NCBI GenBank assembly: GCA_029265815.1
Contig: JAJUGU010000009.1
Span: forward strand, 1 to 64,000
DNA from: Anaerolineaceae bacterium
GTDB taxonomy: Bacteria; Chloroflexota; Anaerolineae; Anaerolineales; Anaerolineaceae
Length of the DNA stretch: 64,000 nucleotides
Direction: 5' to 3'
The translations under genes and the position numbers were made by a program. The notes beneath the pieces are model-generated. The model had not been told where the DNA came from and ran no database searches. It saw only the letters and a list, made by a program, of their open reading frames with translations. This document shows positions 9,446 to 19,125 of this stretch, piece after piece. Position 1 is the stretch's first letter; the number at the start of each line of letters is the position of its first letter.

Positions 9446-9982
9446 TCATTCAAGAGGTTTGATTTGAACCTGCTTTTGTAAACTAAAAAGCAGAAGGCTA
9501 CCAATAAAGATCAGGATTTCAATCAAAAGAAAGGAGAAATCCATTTCGTAAGATTGAGCGGGATTGGCAAACAACAGGAAGGCGATTTCTCCGATTACTT
9601 CGATTCCAAGCAGAATTGCAAGAAAAATACTCGCTGTTTTTATCCGGTAATACGAGAACTCAATTTCGTCGCGTTGGTAGTTGCGTTTTTCTTTTGGCAG
9701 CCTTAACAGGCCTGCAGATAAATAAATGATGGCAAAGAATGCAAGCACATAGGGTAAGGCTACATAAAATTGATACATCCCTTGATTCTCCAGGAATCCG
9801 CTAGTAATATGCAAGACAATGATTGCAGCCAACAGCAGAAGACTATTCTTTCGAAATCGAATAATTCCCACTTCATCCAAAAGGACTTCGTAATATTTTC
9901 CTTTATATCTGACGGTTTTTTTTTCTTTGCCGTTTTCATTTTGATTAACAATAATTTCGTAGTCTTCAGAAAATTTTCTCAT
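9446..9982 (-). CDS. Membrane protein of unknown function, four predicted TM helices
   Basis: I do not recognise the family. The 178-residue protein has a hydrophilic N-terminal region of about 45 residues (VRYKGKYYEVLLDEVG) followed by four hydrophobic segments arranged as two pairs with a charged loop (KEKRNYQRDE) between them. ATG at 9982, with AGGA 8 nt upstream, is preferred to a GTG at 10015. It sits downstream of nothing obvious on its strand, and no terminator is seen. Confidence 0.6.
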   Translation of the reverse strand: MRKFSEDYEIIVNQNENGKEKKTVRYKGKYYEVLLDEVGIIRFRKNSLLLLAAIIVLHITSGFLENQGMYQFYVALPYVLAFFAIIYLSAGLLRLPKEKRNYQRDEIEFSYYRIKTASIFLAILLGIEVIGEIAFLLFANPAQSYEMDFSFLLIEILIFIGSLLLFSLQKQVQIKPLE

Positions 9983-10404
9983 TCCCTGGTCCTGACTATC
10001 ATGAGATTCAACCACAATTGTGGTTTATTAAATTTCAACCAAACTTTTCAATCGTTTAGGTGAAAATTGAAACCTGATAAGAATTTCTCATCTGCTGAGC
10101 GGATAATTTAGGGCTGGAGTTTTTAAAATGCTGGGATTTCAGGATTCTGTGGATATATTTTACCCAAAAAGAGGATATTTGCACAAAGTAATCGGAACGC
10201 GGATGATACAGAGATATCAGGCACACGGTTACATCAGGGTGCGGCATACGCAGGTTTTAGGTTGATGTGTGAAGTGCAGCTTCCCTGTGCTCTACTTGAT
10301 AATTATTTCATCGGTTTTTCATTATTCAATCTTGACTGCCTCAACGACATTAACCCGAACCTGTATAATAATGACATCAGTTTTGTCTGAAGATTGGAGG
10401 AAGA
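9983..10404. other. Intergenic region before the xylanase gene
   Basis: No gene is supported here. A TATAAT hexamer lies at 10364-10369, about 35 nt before the xylanase start. It lacks a convincing -35 box at 17 nt; TTGACT at 10332-10337 is 26 nt away. The promoter may depend on an activator. Confidence 0.35.
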
Positions 10405-11625
10405 TTGAAGGCCCAAACAAAATTTTTAAAAACCTGCTGTAAATTATTGAATCCGGACCAAACCCCGATGGCCAGGCGCGAGGTGGTGGTGAGGCAATTA
10501 AGCCATAAATTTCTCTTTGGCACGGCTCTCTTTGACCTTGTTCCATTTGTTAATGGAGAATATACTGGATCTGCCCGCGAACTTTCCTGGCTGCGTATCG
10601 AAAAAGCTCTCGAACTCTGCAATGCAATTACCCTGCCTTTTTATTGGGCGGGATTCGAACTCAGACGTGGAGAACCTCGAACATCGCAGCTTCAAAATGC
10701 TGCCCGGTGGGCGGGCGAGCACAACTTGCGAGTCAAAGGACACCCACTCTGCTGGCACACTCTGGCACCAGAATGGCTGCTGCCGCTTTCCAATACAGAA
10801 ATCCTGCAGGCACAAACCTCACGCATCCAACGCGAGGTCTCTGATTTCCGTGGTCTCATCGATATGTGGGATGTAGTTAATGAAGCGGTGATCATGCCCG
10901 TTTTTGACAGGTATGATAACGGCCCAACGCGCATTTGCAAGGAGCTAGGCCGGATAAAGACCATTCAAACGATGTTCGAAACAGCTCGAGCGGAAAACCC
11001 TTCTGCATTTTTGTTGATTAACGATTTCGACACTTCAGCAGCGTATGACATTTTGATCGAAGGGTGTTTGGCAGCGGGTGTGAAAATTGATGCGATTGGC
11101 ATCCAATCGCACATGCATCAGGGGTGGTGGGGGATTGAAAAAACACAGGAGATCCTTGAGCGTTTTGGACGCTTCAAAATCCCCTTGCATTTTACAGAAA
11201 CCACACTTGTCTCAGGTCATCTTATGCCACCTGAAATTATTGACTTAAATGATTACCAGGTGACAGAATGGCCTACGACAATTGAAGGTGAAGAACGTCA
11301 GGCTCGTGAAGCAATAGCGCATTACCAAACGCTCTTTTCTCATCCTCTTGTCCAATCAATCACCTGGTGGGATATCTATGATGGCTGCTGGCTCAATGCT
11401 CCTTCAGGTCTTCTTCGGGCAGATGGTTCAAGTAAGCCTGCTTATGAGGAGCTGTTGAAGCTGGTCAAAGGCGAGTGGTGGCTAAAAGAAGTAACAATGC
11501 TTACTGATGATGACGGATGGATTCGCTTTTCAGGTTGTGCGGGTGAATATGAGGTCATCTGCTCAGATCAGCGCAAGACATTCACCCTTGATGAGGGAGT
11601 CTCAAAGGTTGAGATCAATTATTAA
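10405..11625 (+). CDS. GH10 family endo-1,4-beta-xylanase, cytoplasmic
   Basis: A 406-residue glycoside hydrolase family 10 barrel. Recognisable elements are KGHPLCWH (strand 3), WDVVNEA with acid/base Glu160, the QSHMHQGWW region, HFTETT with nucleophile Glu265 (usually ITELD) and WWDIYDGCWL near the end. There is no signal peptide, so it probably cleaves imported xylo-oligosaccharides. The start is TTG with GGAGG 4 nt upstream; an internal ATG at 10468 lacks such a site. A terminator shared with the convergent ABC gene follows. Confidence 0.85.
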   Translation: MKAQTKFLKTCCKLLNPDQTPMARREVVVRQLSHKFLFGTALFDLVPFVNGEYTGSARELSWLRIEKALELCNAITLPFYWAGFELRRGEPRTSQLQNAARWAGEHNLRVKGHPLCWHTLAPEWLLPLSNTEILQAQTSRIQREVSDFRGLIDMWDVVNEAVIMPVFDRYDNGPTRICKELGRIKTIQTMFETARAENPSAFLLINDFDTSAAYDILIEGCLAAGVKIDAIGIQSHMHQGWWGIEKTQEILERFGRFKIPLHFTETTLVSGHLMPPEIIDLNDYQVTEWPTTIEGEERQAREAIAHYQTLFSHPLVQSITWWDIYDGCWLNAPSGLLRADGSSKPAYEELLKLVKGEWWLKEVTMLTDDDGWIRFSGCAGEYEVICSDQRKTFTLDEGVSKVEINY

Positions 11626-11654
11626 GTGGTCTGTAATGATGTTTCAGGTAAGTC

Positions 11655-11686
11655 AAAAAAAAGCACCGATAGGTCGGTGCTTTTTT
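11655..11686. terminator. Bidirectional terminator between xylanase and ABC genes
   Basis: A 12-bp stem (11657-11668 with 11675-11686) has A8 on the left and T6 on the right, between two convergent genes. Confidence 0.88.
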
Positions 11687-11696
11687 CTTCGATGTT

Positions 11697-12371
11697 TTAT
11701 CTTGTTTCTTGATAAATTGAACCGCTGTGCATGTGAAAAACAACATCCATCTTTGGCAGGATGGACAGGTCATGGGTGGCAATGATGACGCAGTAACCGT
11801 CTTTGTGGGCAAGGTCGACCAAAATGTCGATGATGTTGCAGGAGTTTTCTTCATCTAGATTCCCGGTTGGTTCATCTGCCAGGAGCAGCTTCGTATCCAT
11901 CGATAGTGCGCGAGCGATTCCCACACGTTGCTGCTCACCACCTGATAGCATATTTGGAAAACGATCAAGCAGAGTTTCTGGAAGGGCAACTCGCGCAGCA
12001 AGTTCTCGTGCCCGATCGCGTGCCTTTTTTCCTTTGAACCCGCGTAATTCCATCGGGTAGGTGATATTTTCTGAAACCGTTAAAAGGGGGAGCAAGCGAA
12101 AACTCTGGTAGATCATCGCCGCACATTCGCGGCGGTATTTTGCGAGATCCATGGTTGAGATAGATTTTCCTTCGTACAACACCTTTCCAGATGCAGATAG
12201 ATCGAGCCCAGCCATGAGAGAGAGCAGGGTGGTTTTCCCACTGCCTGACTTTCCAACAATCGCGTAAACTTTTCCATGCTCAAAACTACAGTCAATGTGC
12301 TTAAGGACATCAACTTTTTGATATTTGCTGTTGTAACTGTATGAGACATCCTGCAACTCGAGAATATTCAT
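11697..12371 (-). CDS. MacB/LolD-type ABC transporter ATP-binding protein
   Basis: A 224-residue ATPase with Walker [15 protein letters not shown]-loop [11 protein letters not shown], signature [15 protein letters not shown], Walker [14 protein letters not shown] and H-loop IIATHDLSI. This is the MacB/LolD/FtsE branch, which drives mechanotransmission rather than classical transport. AGGAG precedes the ATG. It begins 10 nt after the stop of the large FtsX-domain permease, and the two form a minus-strand operon. The substrate cannot be read from the sequence. Confidence 0.92.
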   Translation of the reverse strand: MNILELQDVSYSYNSKYQKVDVLKHIDCSFEHGKVYAIVGKSGSGKTTLLSLMAGLDLSASGKVLYEGKSISTMDLAKYRRECAAMIYQSFRLLPLLTVSENITYPMELRGFKGKKARDRARELAARVALPETLLDRFPNMLSGGEQQRVGIARALSMDTKLLLADEPTGNLDEENSCNIIDILVDLAHKDGYCVIIATHDLSILPKMDVVFHMHSGSIYQETR

Positions 12372-12381
12372 TCCTTTCTCC

Positions 12382-15300
12382 TTAATCCCTGTCCAGGAGG
12401 ATTGTTAATACTCTGGTATGGTTCATGATCATGATGGATACCGTACAGCCGATGAAGTAACAGATTAAGAAACCTCCGGTGAGCATGAGGTGAAGCGCGT
12501 TGGGTATTCCAAGAATACATCTCCAGCCCACCAGACCAATTACGGTTCCCAGAACACACAAGATGCTTTGTTCCCAGAAAAAGCTGAAAAACGTACGCAC
12601 ACGTGTGGCTCCAAGACCGCGCATGGTTGCAAATTCCTTTTTACGGCTCACCACGAGCAGATACGAGACGACAATCGAGATGATCCCAACCAGCACATAC
12701 AGGCAGGGATACAGTGTATTGATATATCTTATTTGCTGTTTAATGCTTGCTACAGCATTATTGAAAGATGCATCCTTGAGAACGATAAACTGGCGCACAC
12801 TGCTGACGTTATTGACTTCAGAATAACCGTATTCCGTTAAGTAATCCTTAGCCTTGATAAGTGAGCGAGTGTCTTTGAGGGTAAAGTTAGCACTGTTAAA
12901 GAGATTTTTGTGGAGTAAATATTCCTGTTTTGGAGTGAACTTGTAACCCGCGTCAAAGGTCTGTGATGGAGCGCTCACGGTTGCCTGTCCTTCATCCCAG
13001 ATTAAATCGGAATTAAAGAGCAGTGAAAGGGGAGTGTAGATTGTATCCTCTGCGCCCTGTTTTTCGTAACTACCCACGACCAGCAGCTCGACATCGCGGA
13101 ATAACCGTTGGTCATATTCCGGGTTGGTGTAAATTCTGTCAAATGCGACGCGTATGCTATCACCAAGGACAATGCTGTGGATGTCCAGTAGTGAAGTTGG
13201 GAGGATACAACTGAATACCCTGGGATCGGAAGTGGGCACGGTAAGGATCGATTCGTCGTAACCATCCAGGAAGGTCAAATTGATCGTACTGCTGTAATAG
13301 AACTCAGGTGCGGTGCGGATATCATTCGTGGCTGTCAGGTTGGGGCCGCGGCGTATCTCTTCTTCCAATGATTCAAGAGCAAAGAATGAAGTTGGCACAA
13401 ATAAAGGCTCAAGGTGTATTGAGGTGCCGTCGGCAAGCTTGCTGACTCCAAGATAATAATATGGTTCGCCTAATGATGCAGATAGTGTACTGATCTGACC
13501 TGTGCGGTACAGGTTGGCGACATCATATGCGTCCAGCACCAGATTTCCAATCTGCTTTCCGTGAATGTCTGTATAGTATCCCGCGATGGTAGTATTTTCG
13601 TAGATAGAATCAAGCTGTTCCTGGTAGCGCTGAGTGGTGGTCACGAGCTGTCCAAAGAAGATTACCACTGCAATGGCGAGAACAGGAACCACGGTGGTGC
13701 GAGCACCACCGCGCATAATCGATAGGAGGGTGTATTTCATACTGCTGCCGCCCATGCGTGAGGTTCTGTGTTCCCTTTTTGGTCCCGAGGGTTTTTTCTC
13801 ACTTGGTTTGCTGTGTATAAATGTGCCAATGGTGAATGACATACATGAGAGACAGGCGATGAGGAATACTGCGGCGCCGATTGCCAGGAATAATTGCCAA
13901 TTGAGGTCCGGTGCAAATTCCAACAATCGGGAGGTGGTGAGGTTGCCGTTGCTGAAACGGGAATCAATCAATTGATACCGATCAGCAGCCCTGGCGACCA
14001 GGGCTATGATGCCGTCATGCAGCCAGTAACCGGCCGCTGCTCCAGCAATCGCTGCGATTAACGAAATAAACCCGGAACTAAATAAGAAATATCCGCATAC
14101 CCGCGCCTTTCCGGCTCCAAGCATTAACATGGTTTCGCTGGTATCACGCTGCCGGTAAACGAACAGGAAGCCAAAAAGCACGATCACCGCCAGTTCCACC
14201 AACGTGCATACACCTGTAACAATTTTCGCAATTCTTAGTATCGTCTGATACGGAATGGCAACCGTTGAATACCCTTGATCATAGATCGTGAGTAGAAGGC
14301 GATCATTTACATAGGGTTCCATTCGTGTATAGAATTCAGGAGCATCCTCATTACGTATGACTGCCTGTCCGACGGTATATCCAATTGGAAATTTCGACCA
14401 TGGTATTTCAGCAGATTTGGGAACGTAGACGTACCAGCTTTTATCCAAGACCGTGTTCATGATACCAACGATGGTGAAGGGAGCCTGGAAAGCGAAACCA
14501 TCAGCAACCCAAAAACTATTATAAACACCGGGCTGGTCTGATATCGCAACCGAGAGATCAATAGAATCGCCGACACCCACTCCGAGCCGCGCAGCCAACA
14601 AATCCGAAACCACTACCACCGGACTGCCTTGATCGTATTCTTCCTGTGTGAACGTACGTCCATCAATGATATACAGTTCCTGTTGATGGAAGGGAAGCAA
14701 AGCCATGAGGTTTTCCGTTCCATTAACAAGAACGCTGTTGTTTATCACCGGCAGGGTTTTTGCCACTTGCATGATCACGGAATTTTCAGGGATTGTGAAA
14801 AATTGGCCGTCAGTGTCATCTGCTGTAATGTCGATCATCCTGGGCACTTCGAGACCATTTGCTGTTGCTACCGCATTTTCGTACTCTACAGCCCGCAGAT
14901 GGAGCAAGGGAGATCTGCCGTAATACACTTCACCGAATACCAGATAGTAATGATCAGGCTCGAATTTTCCGAAGTCACCATCGATATATAAGATCGTGTC
15001 ATCTTCGCTTTTTAGAGAATAGATCGACTTCATCACAATGGCACTGTAAATCTTGTATCTTGCATCGTATGAGGCGTTTCCGACCACAAGCACGGAATAC
15101 ATGCGGTTTGGCATTAAGGTGTCTGTGCGCCAGAAACCATCTACATAACCGAGTGCACGCGCTGGTGTTTCCCACGTAAGGGCCGCTTCATCTTTTGTGA
15201 TGGCAGAGGCGTCAAACGAGGTGAGTGTTTTAACCATGCCAGCATCATAAGCGGTGTCATCCGGGTAACCCGTACCCATATACTCCACCAAGCCGATCGT

Positions 15301-15459
15301 GGTGTAGTAATCATCACAGCTTTCGAGAAACTGAGCCACGGATGCCCAGACACTAATACCCAGAGCAAGCACCAGGGTTAGCGCAAAGATGAGTAATGTG
15401 AATAATGCTGATTTTCCTTTGGAACGGATTATGCTGAGAATACTATTGCGAAGGATCAT
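12382..15459 (-). CDS. Large FtsX/MacB-type ABC transporter permease
   Basis: A 1025-residue permease. An N-terminal TM helix (residues about 14-38) is followed by a long extracytoplasmic domain of about 350 residues. A first FtsX domain with three helices (residues about 400-560) is followed by a second helix near residue 595, another extracytoplasmic domain of about 300 residues and a final FtsX domain (residues about 900-1010; ATMRGLGATRVRTFFSF is typical of these loops). It pairs with the downstream ATPase. Family knowledge suggests export or extraction of lipids, lipoproteins or peptides. Confidence 0.85.
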   Translation of the reverse strand: MILRNSILSIIRSKGKSALFTLLIFALTLVLALGISVWASVAQFLESCDDYYTTIGLVEYMGTGYPDDTAYDAGMVKTLTSFDASAITKDEAALTWETPARALGYVDGFWRTDTLMPNRMYSVLVVGNASYDARYKIYSAIVMKSIYSLKSEDDTILYIDGDFGKFEPDHYYLVFGEVYYGRSPLLHLRAVEYENAVATANGLEVPRMIDITADDTDGQFFTIPENSVIMQVAKTLPVINNSVLVNGTENLMALLPFHQQELYIIDGRTFTQEEYDQGSPVVVVSDLLAARLGVGVGDSIDLSVAISDQPGVYNSFWVADGFAFQAPFTIVGIMNTVLDKSWYVYVPKSAEIPWSKFPIGYTVGQAVIRNEDAPEFYTRMEPYVNDRLLLTIYDQGYSTVAIPYQTILRIAKIVTGVCTLVELAVIVLFGFLFVYRQRDTSETMLMLGAGKARVCGYFLFSSGFISLIAAIAGAAAGYWLHDGIIALVARAADRYQLIDSRFSNGNLTTSRLLEFAPDLNWQLFLAIGAAVFLIACLSCMSFTIGTFIHSKPSEKKPSGPKREHRTSRMGGSSMKYTLLSIMRGGARTTVVPVLAIAVVIFFGQLVTTTQRYQEQLDSIYENTTIAGYYTDIHGKQIGNLVLDAYDVANLYRTGQISTLSASLGEPYYYLGVSKLADGTSIHLEPLFVPTSFFALESLEEEIRRGPNLTATNDIRTAPEFYYSSTINLTFLDGYDESILTVPTSDPRVFSCILPTSLLDIHSIVLGDSIRVAFDRIYTNPEYDQRLFRDVELLVVGSYEKQGAEDTIYTPLSLLFNSDLIWDEGQATVSAPSQTFDAGYKFTPKQEYLLHKNLFNSANFTLKDTRSLIKAKDYLTEYGYSEVNNVSSVRQFIVLKDASFNNAVASIKQQIRYINTLYPCLYVLVGIISIVVSYLLVVSRKKEFATMRGLGATRVRTFFSFFWEQSILCVLGTVIGLVGWRCILGIPNALHLMLTGGFLICYFIGCTVSIMIMNHTRVLTILLDRD

Positions 15460-15903
15460 TTTCCTGCCTGAGCCTGCCCTGATGGGTTTACGATGTGATC
15501 TGTATTGCCTGCATCCACTGGTTTATGATTTGAGCAGTGATACCGCGAAAATTTCTACAAGAGAACAAGCGGTATTCTCCTCTATTTCTTCTGTTTTATT
15601 TACCATCACTTGGATGAACCAGTGATCCAGAACAGCGTTCCCCACTGACATAAGGGATAAACCAGATCACTTTTCATCTGTATGGTTGTGAAAAATGGCT
15701 GTCCTGCGAGATTTAGGAAAACCGATCAACCTAATTATATATGAGCGTAGAAAATGAAGCCATGAAATCCCATGAAAATCTGCAATTTCTGTCTGTTAAA
15801 AAAGATCAGACCTGAGTCTGAGGTAGTTTCAGACCTGCAGCTGATACTGATTCCACGCCTGTCGCGTACACTGCCAATATCAATTCTCACAGGAGCGAAT
15901 CGT
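15460..15903. other. Divergent intergenic region between the two ABC operons
   Basis: This 444-nt stretch should hold both divergent promoters, but no clear -35/-10 pair was found. A frame open from 15772 joins the ABC gene, but its first 44 codons look non-coding compared with the well-placed ATG at 15904. Confidence 0.35.
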
Positions 15904-16629
15904 ATGAAATCAGAAAATATGGTGGAAGCCGTAAATGTCTATCGTGAATTATCTTCAAATGGACGGCGCCTCCCCATCTTGCGCGGGATATCTTTTTCTG
16001 TTGCGTCTGGTGAATGGGTGGCACTTACCGGCCCGTCAGGATCGGGTAAATCAACACTGTTGGGCATTCTTGCCGGGATCGATAAGCCGACTTCAGGAAA
16101 TATCCGCGTGGGGGGGTACGAGATTTCTGCACAATCAGAGAATAATTTAGCCCGGTTTCGCAACCAGATGATCGGGATCGTCTTTCAATCGTTCAACCTG
16201 ATCCCGACCATGACTGCGCTTGAGAACGTGGAAGCGCCCATGTATATCCACCCAAACAAACGAAACGCGCAATCTCTGGCGGCGGATATGTTGCGCCAGG
16301 TGGGTATGGGTGACCGGTTTCATCACCTTCCGCATCAATTATCAGGTGGTGAGCAGCAGCGCGTGGCCATTGCTCGAGCACTCGTGACCCGCCCCCAGTT
16401 GCTGCTGGCTGATGAACCCACTGGTAATCTTGACAGCAGCAACAGCAAGCAGGTGATGCAGGTGATCCAGGAAATGAGCAGGCGTATGAACCTTACAGTG
16501 ATCATGGTTACCCACGATTCCAGTGTGGCGAGCTATGCCGACCGCTGTCTGCACATCATGGACGGCAGGCTGGCAGAACAGGAACCGGAAAAACCTCCCA
16601 GGTTTCCAGTAAATCAGGTGGCAGCATGA
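15904..16629 (+). CDS. MacB/LolD-type ABC transporter ATP-binding protein
   Basis: A 241-residue ATPase with Walker [14 protein letters not shown]-loop [15 protein letters not shown], signature [15 protein letters not shown], Walker [15 protein letters not shown] and H-loop MVTHDSSV. The start is ATG 15904, with AGGAG 8 nt upstream. Its stop overlaps the permease start (ATGA), so translation is coupled. It is paralogous to the divergent ATPase at 11697-12371. Confidence 0.92.
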   Translation: MKSENMVEAVNVYRELSSNGRRLPILRGISFSVASGEWVALTGPSGSGKSTLLGILAGIDKPTSGNIRVGGYEISAQSENNLARFRNQMIGIVFQSFNLIPTMTALENVEAPMYIHPNKRNAQSLAADMLRQVGMGDRFHHLPHQLSGGEQQRVAIARALVTRPQLLLADEPTGNLDSSNSKQVMQVIQEMSRRMNLTVIMVTHDSSVASYADRCLHIMDGRLAEQEPEKPPRFPVNQVAA

Positions 16630-19106
16630 AAACGTTCTTTTTCTTTCTACAAACAGCCTTTGTCCGTATGCGGCGCGGCGGCCAACGTAACCTGGTAGCT
16701 TTGTTGTGTGTAGTTTTTGGAGTGATGTCGCTGGTGGCGATGACTACACTGGCGAAATCGATTGAAGATATGCTGGTCCTGGAACCTCATGAAATGATCG
16801 GCGGTGATCTTACCCTAGATCGGACAGATGAAAGCCAGATCAGCGCAGCCAATGAAGCCGGGCTTCAAAAATTACTATCTGACGGAACGATCAGCAGTTA
16901 TACACTCATTGATTACTTCACCTCTCTGGGTTTTCGGTTACCTGACTCGGCTGAAATGATCTTCCCCTCGGTGGGGATGGGTGTGGATATTGAAAAATAC
17001 CCATTAGCAGGTAACCTGACCTTCATCGATCCGCTGAACAAGTCGCTTGATGATTTGCTCAAAGAGCCAAACGGCATCATCATAACCCGCGACCTGGCAC
17101 TGACTTATAAATTAAAAGTAGGTGATACGATCCTGTTGTCGGACTTGAATTACGGACAGCCGTTGCCTGTTACCATACGCGGGATCGCATCGGATACCCC
17201 GAACCATCAGGGCAGCAAGATTTATTTTTCGCACGAGACATCGCAGGCATTGACTGGCCTGGGATCCAATGCCAACACGGTTTTGGTTAATGCCCCCAAC
17301 CCAGATGAGGTTTCAGTTCAGTTGGAAGCGCTGGGTTGGCGAGTCTTTACCGCCCAACAATTGGCAGAGGCCTCGGCCACTAGGGAAGGCGCACTGGCTA
17401 TGGGCTTGAATGATATTGGACTACTTGGACTGTTGGTGGGCGGCATAGGGATAGCCAATACCATGCAGGTTTTAATGCGCCGGCGACGCAAAGAAGTGGC
17501 AATCTGGAAAACGCTGGGATATTCCTCAGGCGATATCCAATCCATGTTCGTCGCCGAAGCAGCATTACTTGGGCTATTCGGCAGTCTGGTTGGTGCTTTT
17601 TTAGGTGTGCTGCTCTCCCTGGGGATGGTTGGGCTCTTCAGCCGGATCACCACCGTGCTTGTGGTATGGTCATTTTCACCCATTGAAGCCATCAGTGGTG
17701 TCATCGTCGGAACGATGACGACCGTCATCTTTGCCATGTGGGCAATCGTCGCAACCAGCCGCGTCACACCGCAATCATTGCTGCGGAATGAGGAACCGGG
17801 AATTTCTCAAATCCCTGCCGGTCAGTCATTTCTGCTGGGATTGCTCCTGGTAATACCTTTTGCGGCCATTGTTGTCTGGGTGTTGAAATCGTTCATCACT
17901 GGTCTGCTCGTACTCATTGCCACCATAATTTGTCTTGCCATTTTAGGTGCGATCCTTTGGCTGCTGGTTTTTATTGCAGAAAAGATCTTCCCGGCAAGGA
18001 ATTGGGCTTTGGTCAAGATCTCACGTAAGGGATTGACAAGGCGCGGCAGTTCACAGGTATTTGCCATGGTTGCCTTATTCATTGGCGTCTTCATGCTGGG
18101 ATTGGGTACTGTCATCACTGAGAGCGGAAACCAGGTAACGGGTATGCTCACAGGCTCAGCCCAGACTGAGAACCTGGCCATTTTTACTTCTGCTGATCAG
18201 GAACACACCGTTTTACAAGTATTGCAGCAAAACCAGATTGATAAATATGCCACCGGACATACATACAACGTTAATCAAATAATGATTCCTGAGGTCAGTG
18301 ATTCTTCACAATCCCGTGCTTTATTTTCCCGTTCAGATCCAGGAACGGCGGTGATTACTGGGGCGGTCTGGGGTACCCGTCCTGACGGAGCATATGCATA
18401 TCCTTACACTGGTGTTTCTGTCGGTTCAATGCTCCAGATCACTGCTGCAGATGGCAGCCTGCATGCAGTGGAGGTGGTTGGCACTTTTGATAACGGCGAT
18501 CAACTTTCCTGGCCGGGGATGAATAACCAGTTCTTGGTTTCAGAAGAGTTGGGTGCCAAACTGGGCAAGGTTGTCAATAGTCAATTTTACCTGTCCATTG
18601 ATCCGGAACGTTTGGATGTAATTCAATCAAAATTGGGGAAGGCATTGCCGAAATCAACTCTATTGAGCATGCCCGACTATAAAATGCACTATGTCCGCCA
18701 GTATCAAAACTTGTTCGGGTTTGTAGCTGCAATGGCTGGATTGGCTGTAATGGCGGGTATCCTGTTGGTGGCCAATTCTGTCAGCTTGGCAATGCTTGAG
18801 CGCCGCTTCGAGATCGGAGTTCTAAAATCCGTTGGTTATTCACGCGGGCAGGTGATATTTACCCAGGTGGTAGAATATTGCATAATGTCACTGGTGACCA
18901 GTCTTGTGGCCTTGCTGGTAATCTGGGCAATACTGGGATTGTCAGGCATGATTAACGAGACATTGAGCACGTTACTTATGCTGCCGCCGGAGACGGCTGT
19001 AATGATTGGCTTGGCTGCTATTATTCTGACCGCCTTGGCTGCAGGGTGGGCTGCCTGGAAACCGTGCAGTGTTTCCCCTGTAGTGATCTTGAACGACCGC
19101 GAATGA
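16626..19106 (+). CDS. FtsX/MacB-type ABC transporter permease
   Basis: An 826-residue permease with two FtsX domains. TM1 is near residues 20-42, then comes an extracytoplasmic domain. The first FtsX helix bundle (residues about 258-385) has the loop RRRRKEVAIWKTLGYSSGDI. Central helices lie at about 395-450. A second extracytoplasmic domain precedes the last bundle (residues about 695-815), with ERRFEIGVLKSVGYSRGQV. These KTLGYS/KSVGYS loops couple to the ATPase. A two-component system follows 19 nt downstream and probably belongs to the same operon. Confidence 0.9.
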   Translation: MKTFFFFLQTAFVRMRRGGQRNLVALLCVVFGVMSLVAMTTLAKSIEDMLVLEPHEMIGGDLTLDRTDESQISAANEAGLQKLLSDGTISSYTLIDYFTSLGFRLPDSAEMIFPSVGMGVDIEKYPLAGNLTFIDPLNKSLDDLLKEPNGIIITRDLALTYKLKVGDTILLSDLNYGQPLPVTIRGIASDTPNHQGSKIYFSHETSQALTGLGSNANTVLVNAPNPDEVSVQLEALGWRVFTAQQLAEASATREGALAMGLNDIGLLGLLVGGIGIANTMQVLMRRRRKEVAIWKTLGYSSGDIQSMFVAEAALLGLFGSLVGAFLGVLLSLGMVGLFSRITTVLVVWSFSPIEAISGVIVGTMTTVIFAMWAIVATSRVTPQSLLRNEEPGISQIPAGQSFLLGLLLVIPFAAIVVWVLKSFITGLLVLIATIICLAILGAILWLLVFIAEKIFPARNWALVKISRKGLTRRGSSQVFAMVALFIGVFMLGLGTVITESGNQVTGMLTGSAQTENLAIFTSADQEHTVLQVLQQNQIDKYATGHTYNVNQIMIPEVSDSSQSRALFSRSDPGTAVITGAVWGTRPDGAYAYPYTGVSVGSMLQITAADGSLHAVEVVGTFDNGDQLSWPGMNNQFLVSEELGAKLGKVVNSQFYLSIDPERLDVIQSKLGKALPKSTLLSMPDYKMHYVRQYQNLFGFVAAMAGLAVMAGILLVANSVSLAMLERRFEIGVLKSVGYSRGQVIFTQVVEYCIMSLVTSLVALLVIWAILGLSGMINETLSTLLMLPPETAVMIGLAAIILTALAAGWAAWKPCSVSPVVILNDRE

Positions 19107-19125
19107 TGAAAAGGATGGGATAACT

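Noticed and set aside
10056-10247. 63-codon minus-strand frame before the xylanase gene
   Set aside because: Composition looks random and no start signal is present.
10332-10369. TTGACT and TATAAT as one promoter before the xylanase gene
   Set aside because: The spacing is 26 nt, too long for a sigma70 promoter.
15772-15903. Upstream extension of the ABC ATPase gene
   Set aside because: ATG 15904 has a good AGGAG site, and homology to ABC ATPases begins just after it.
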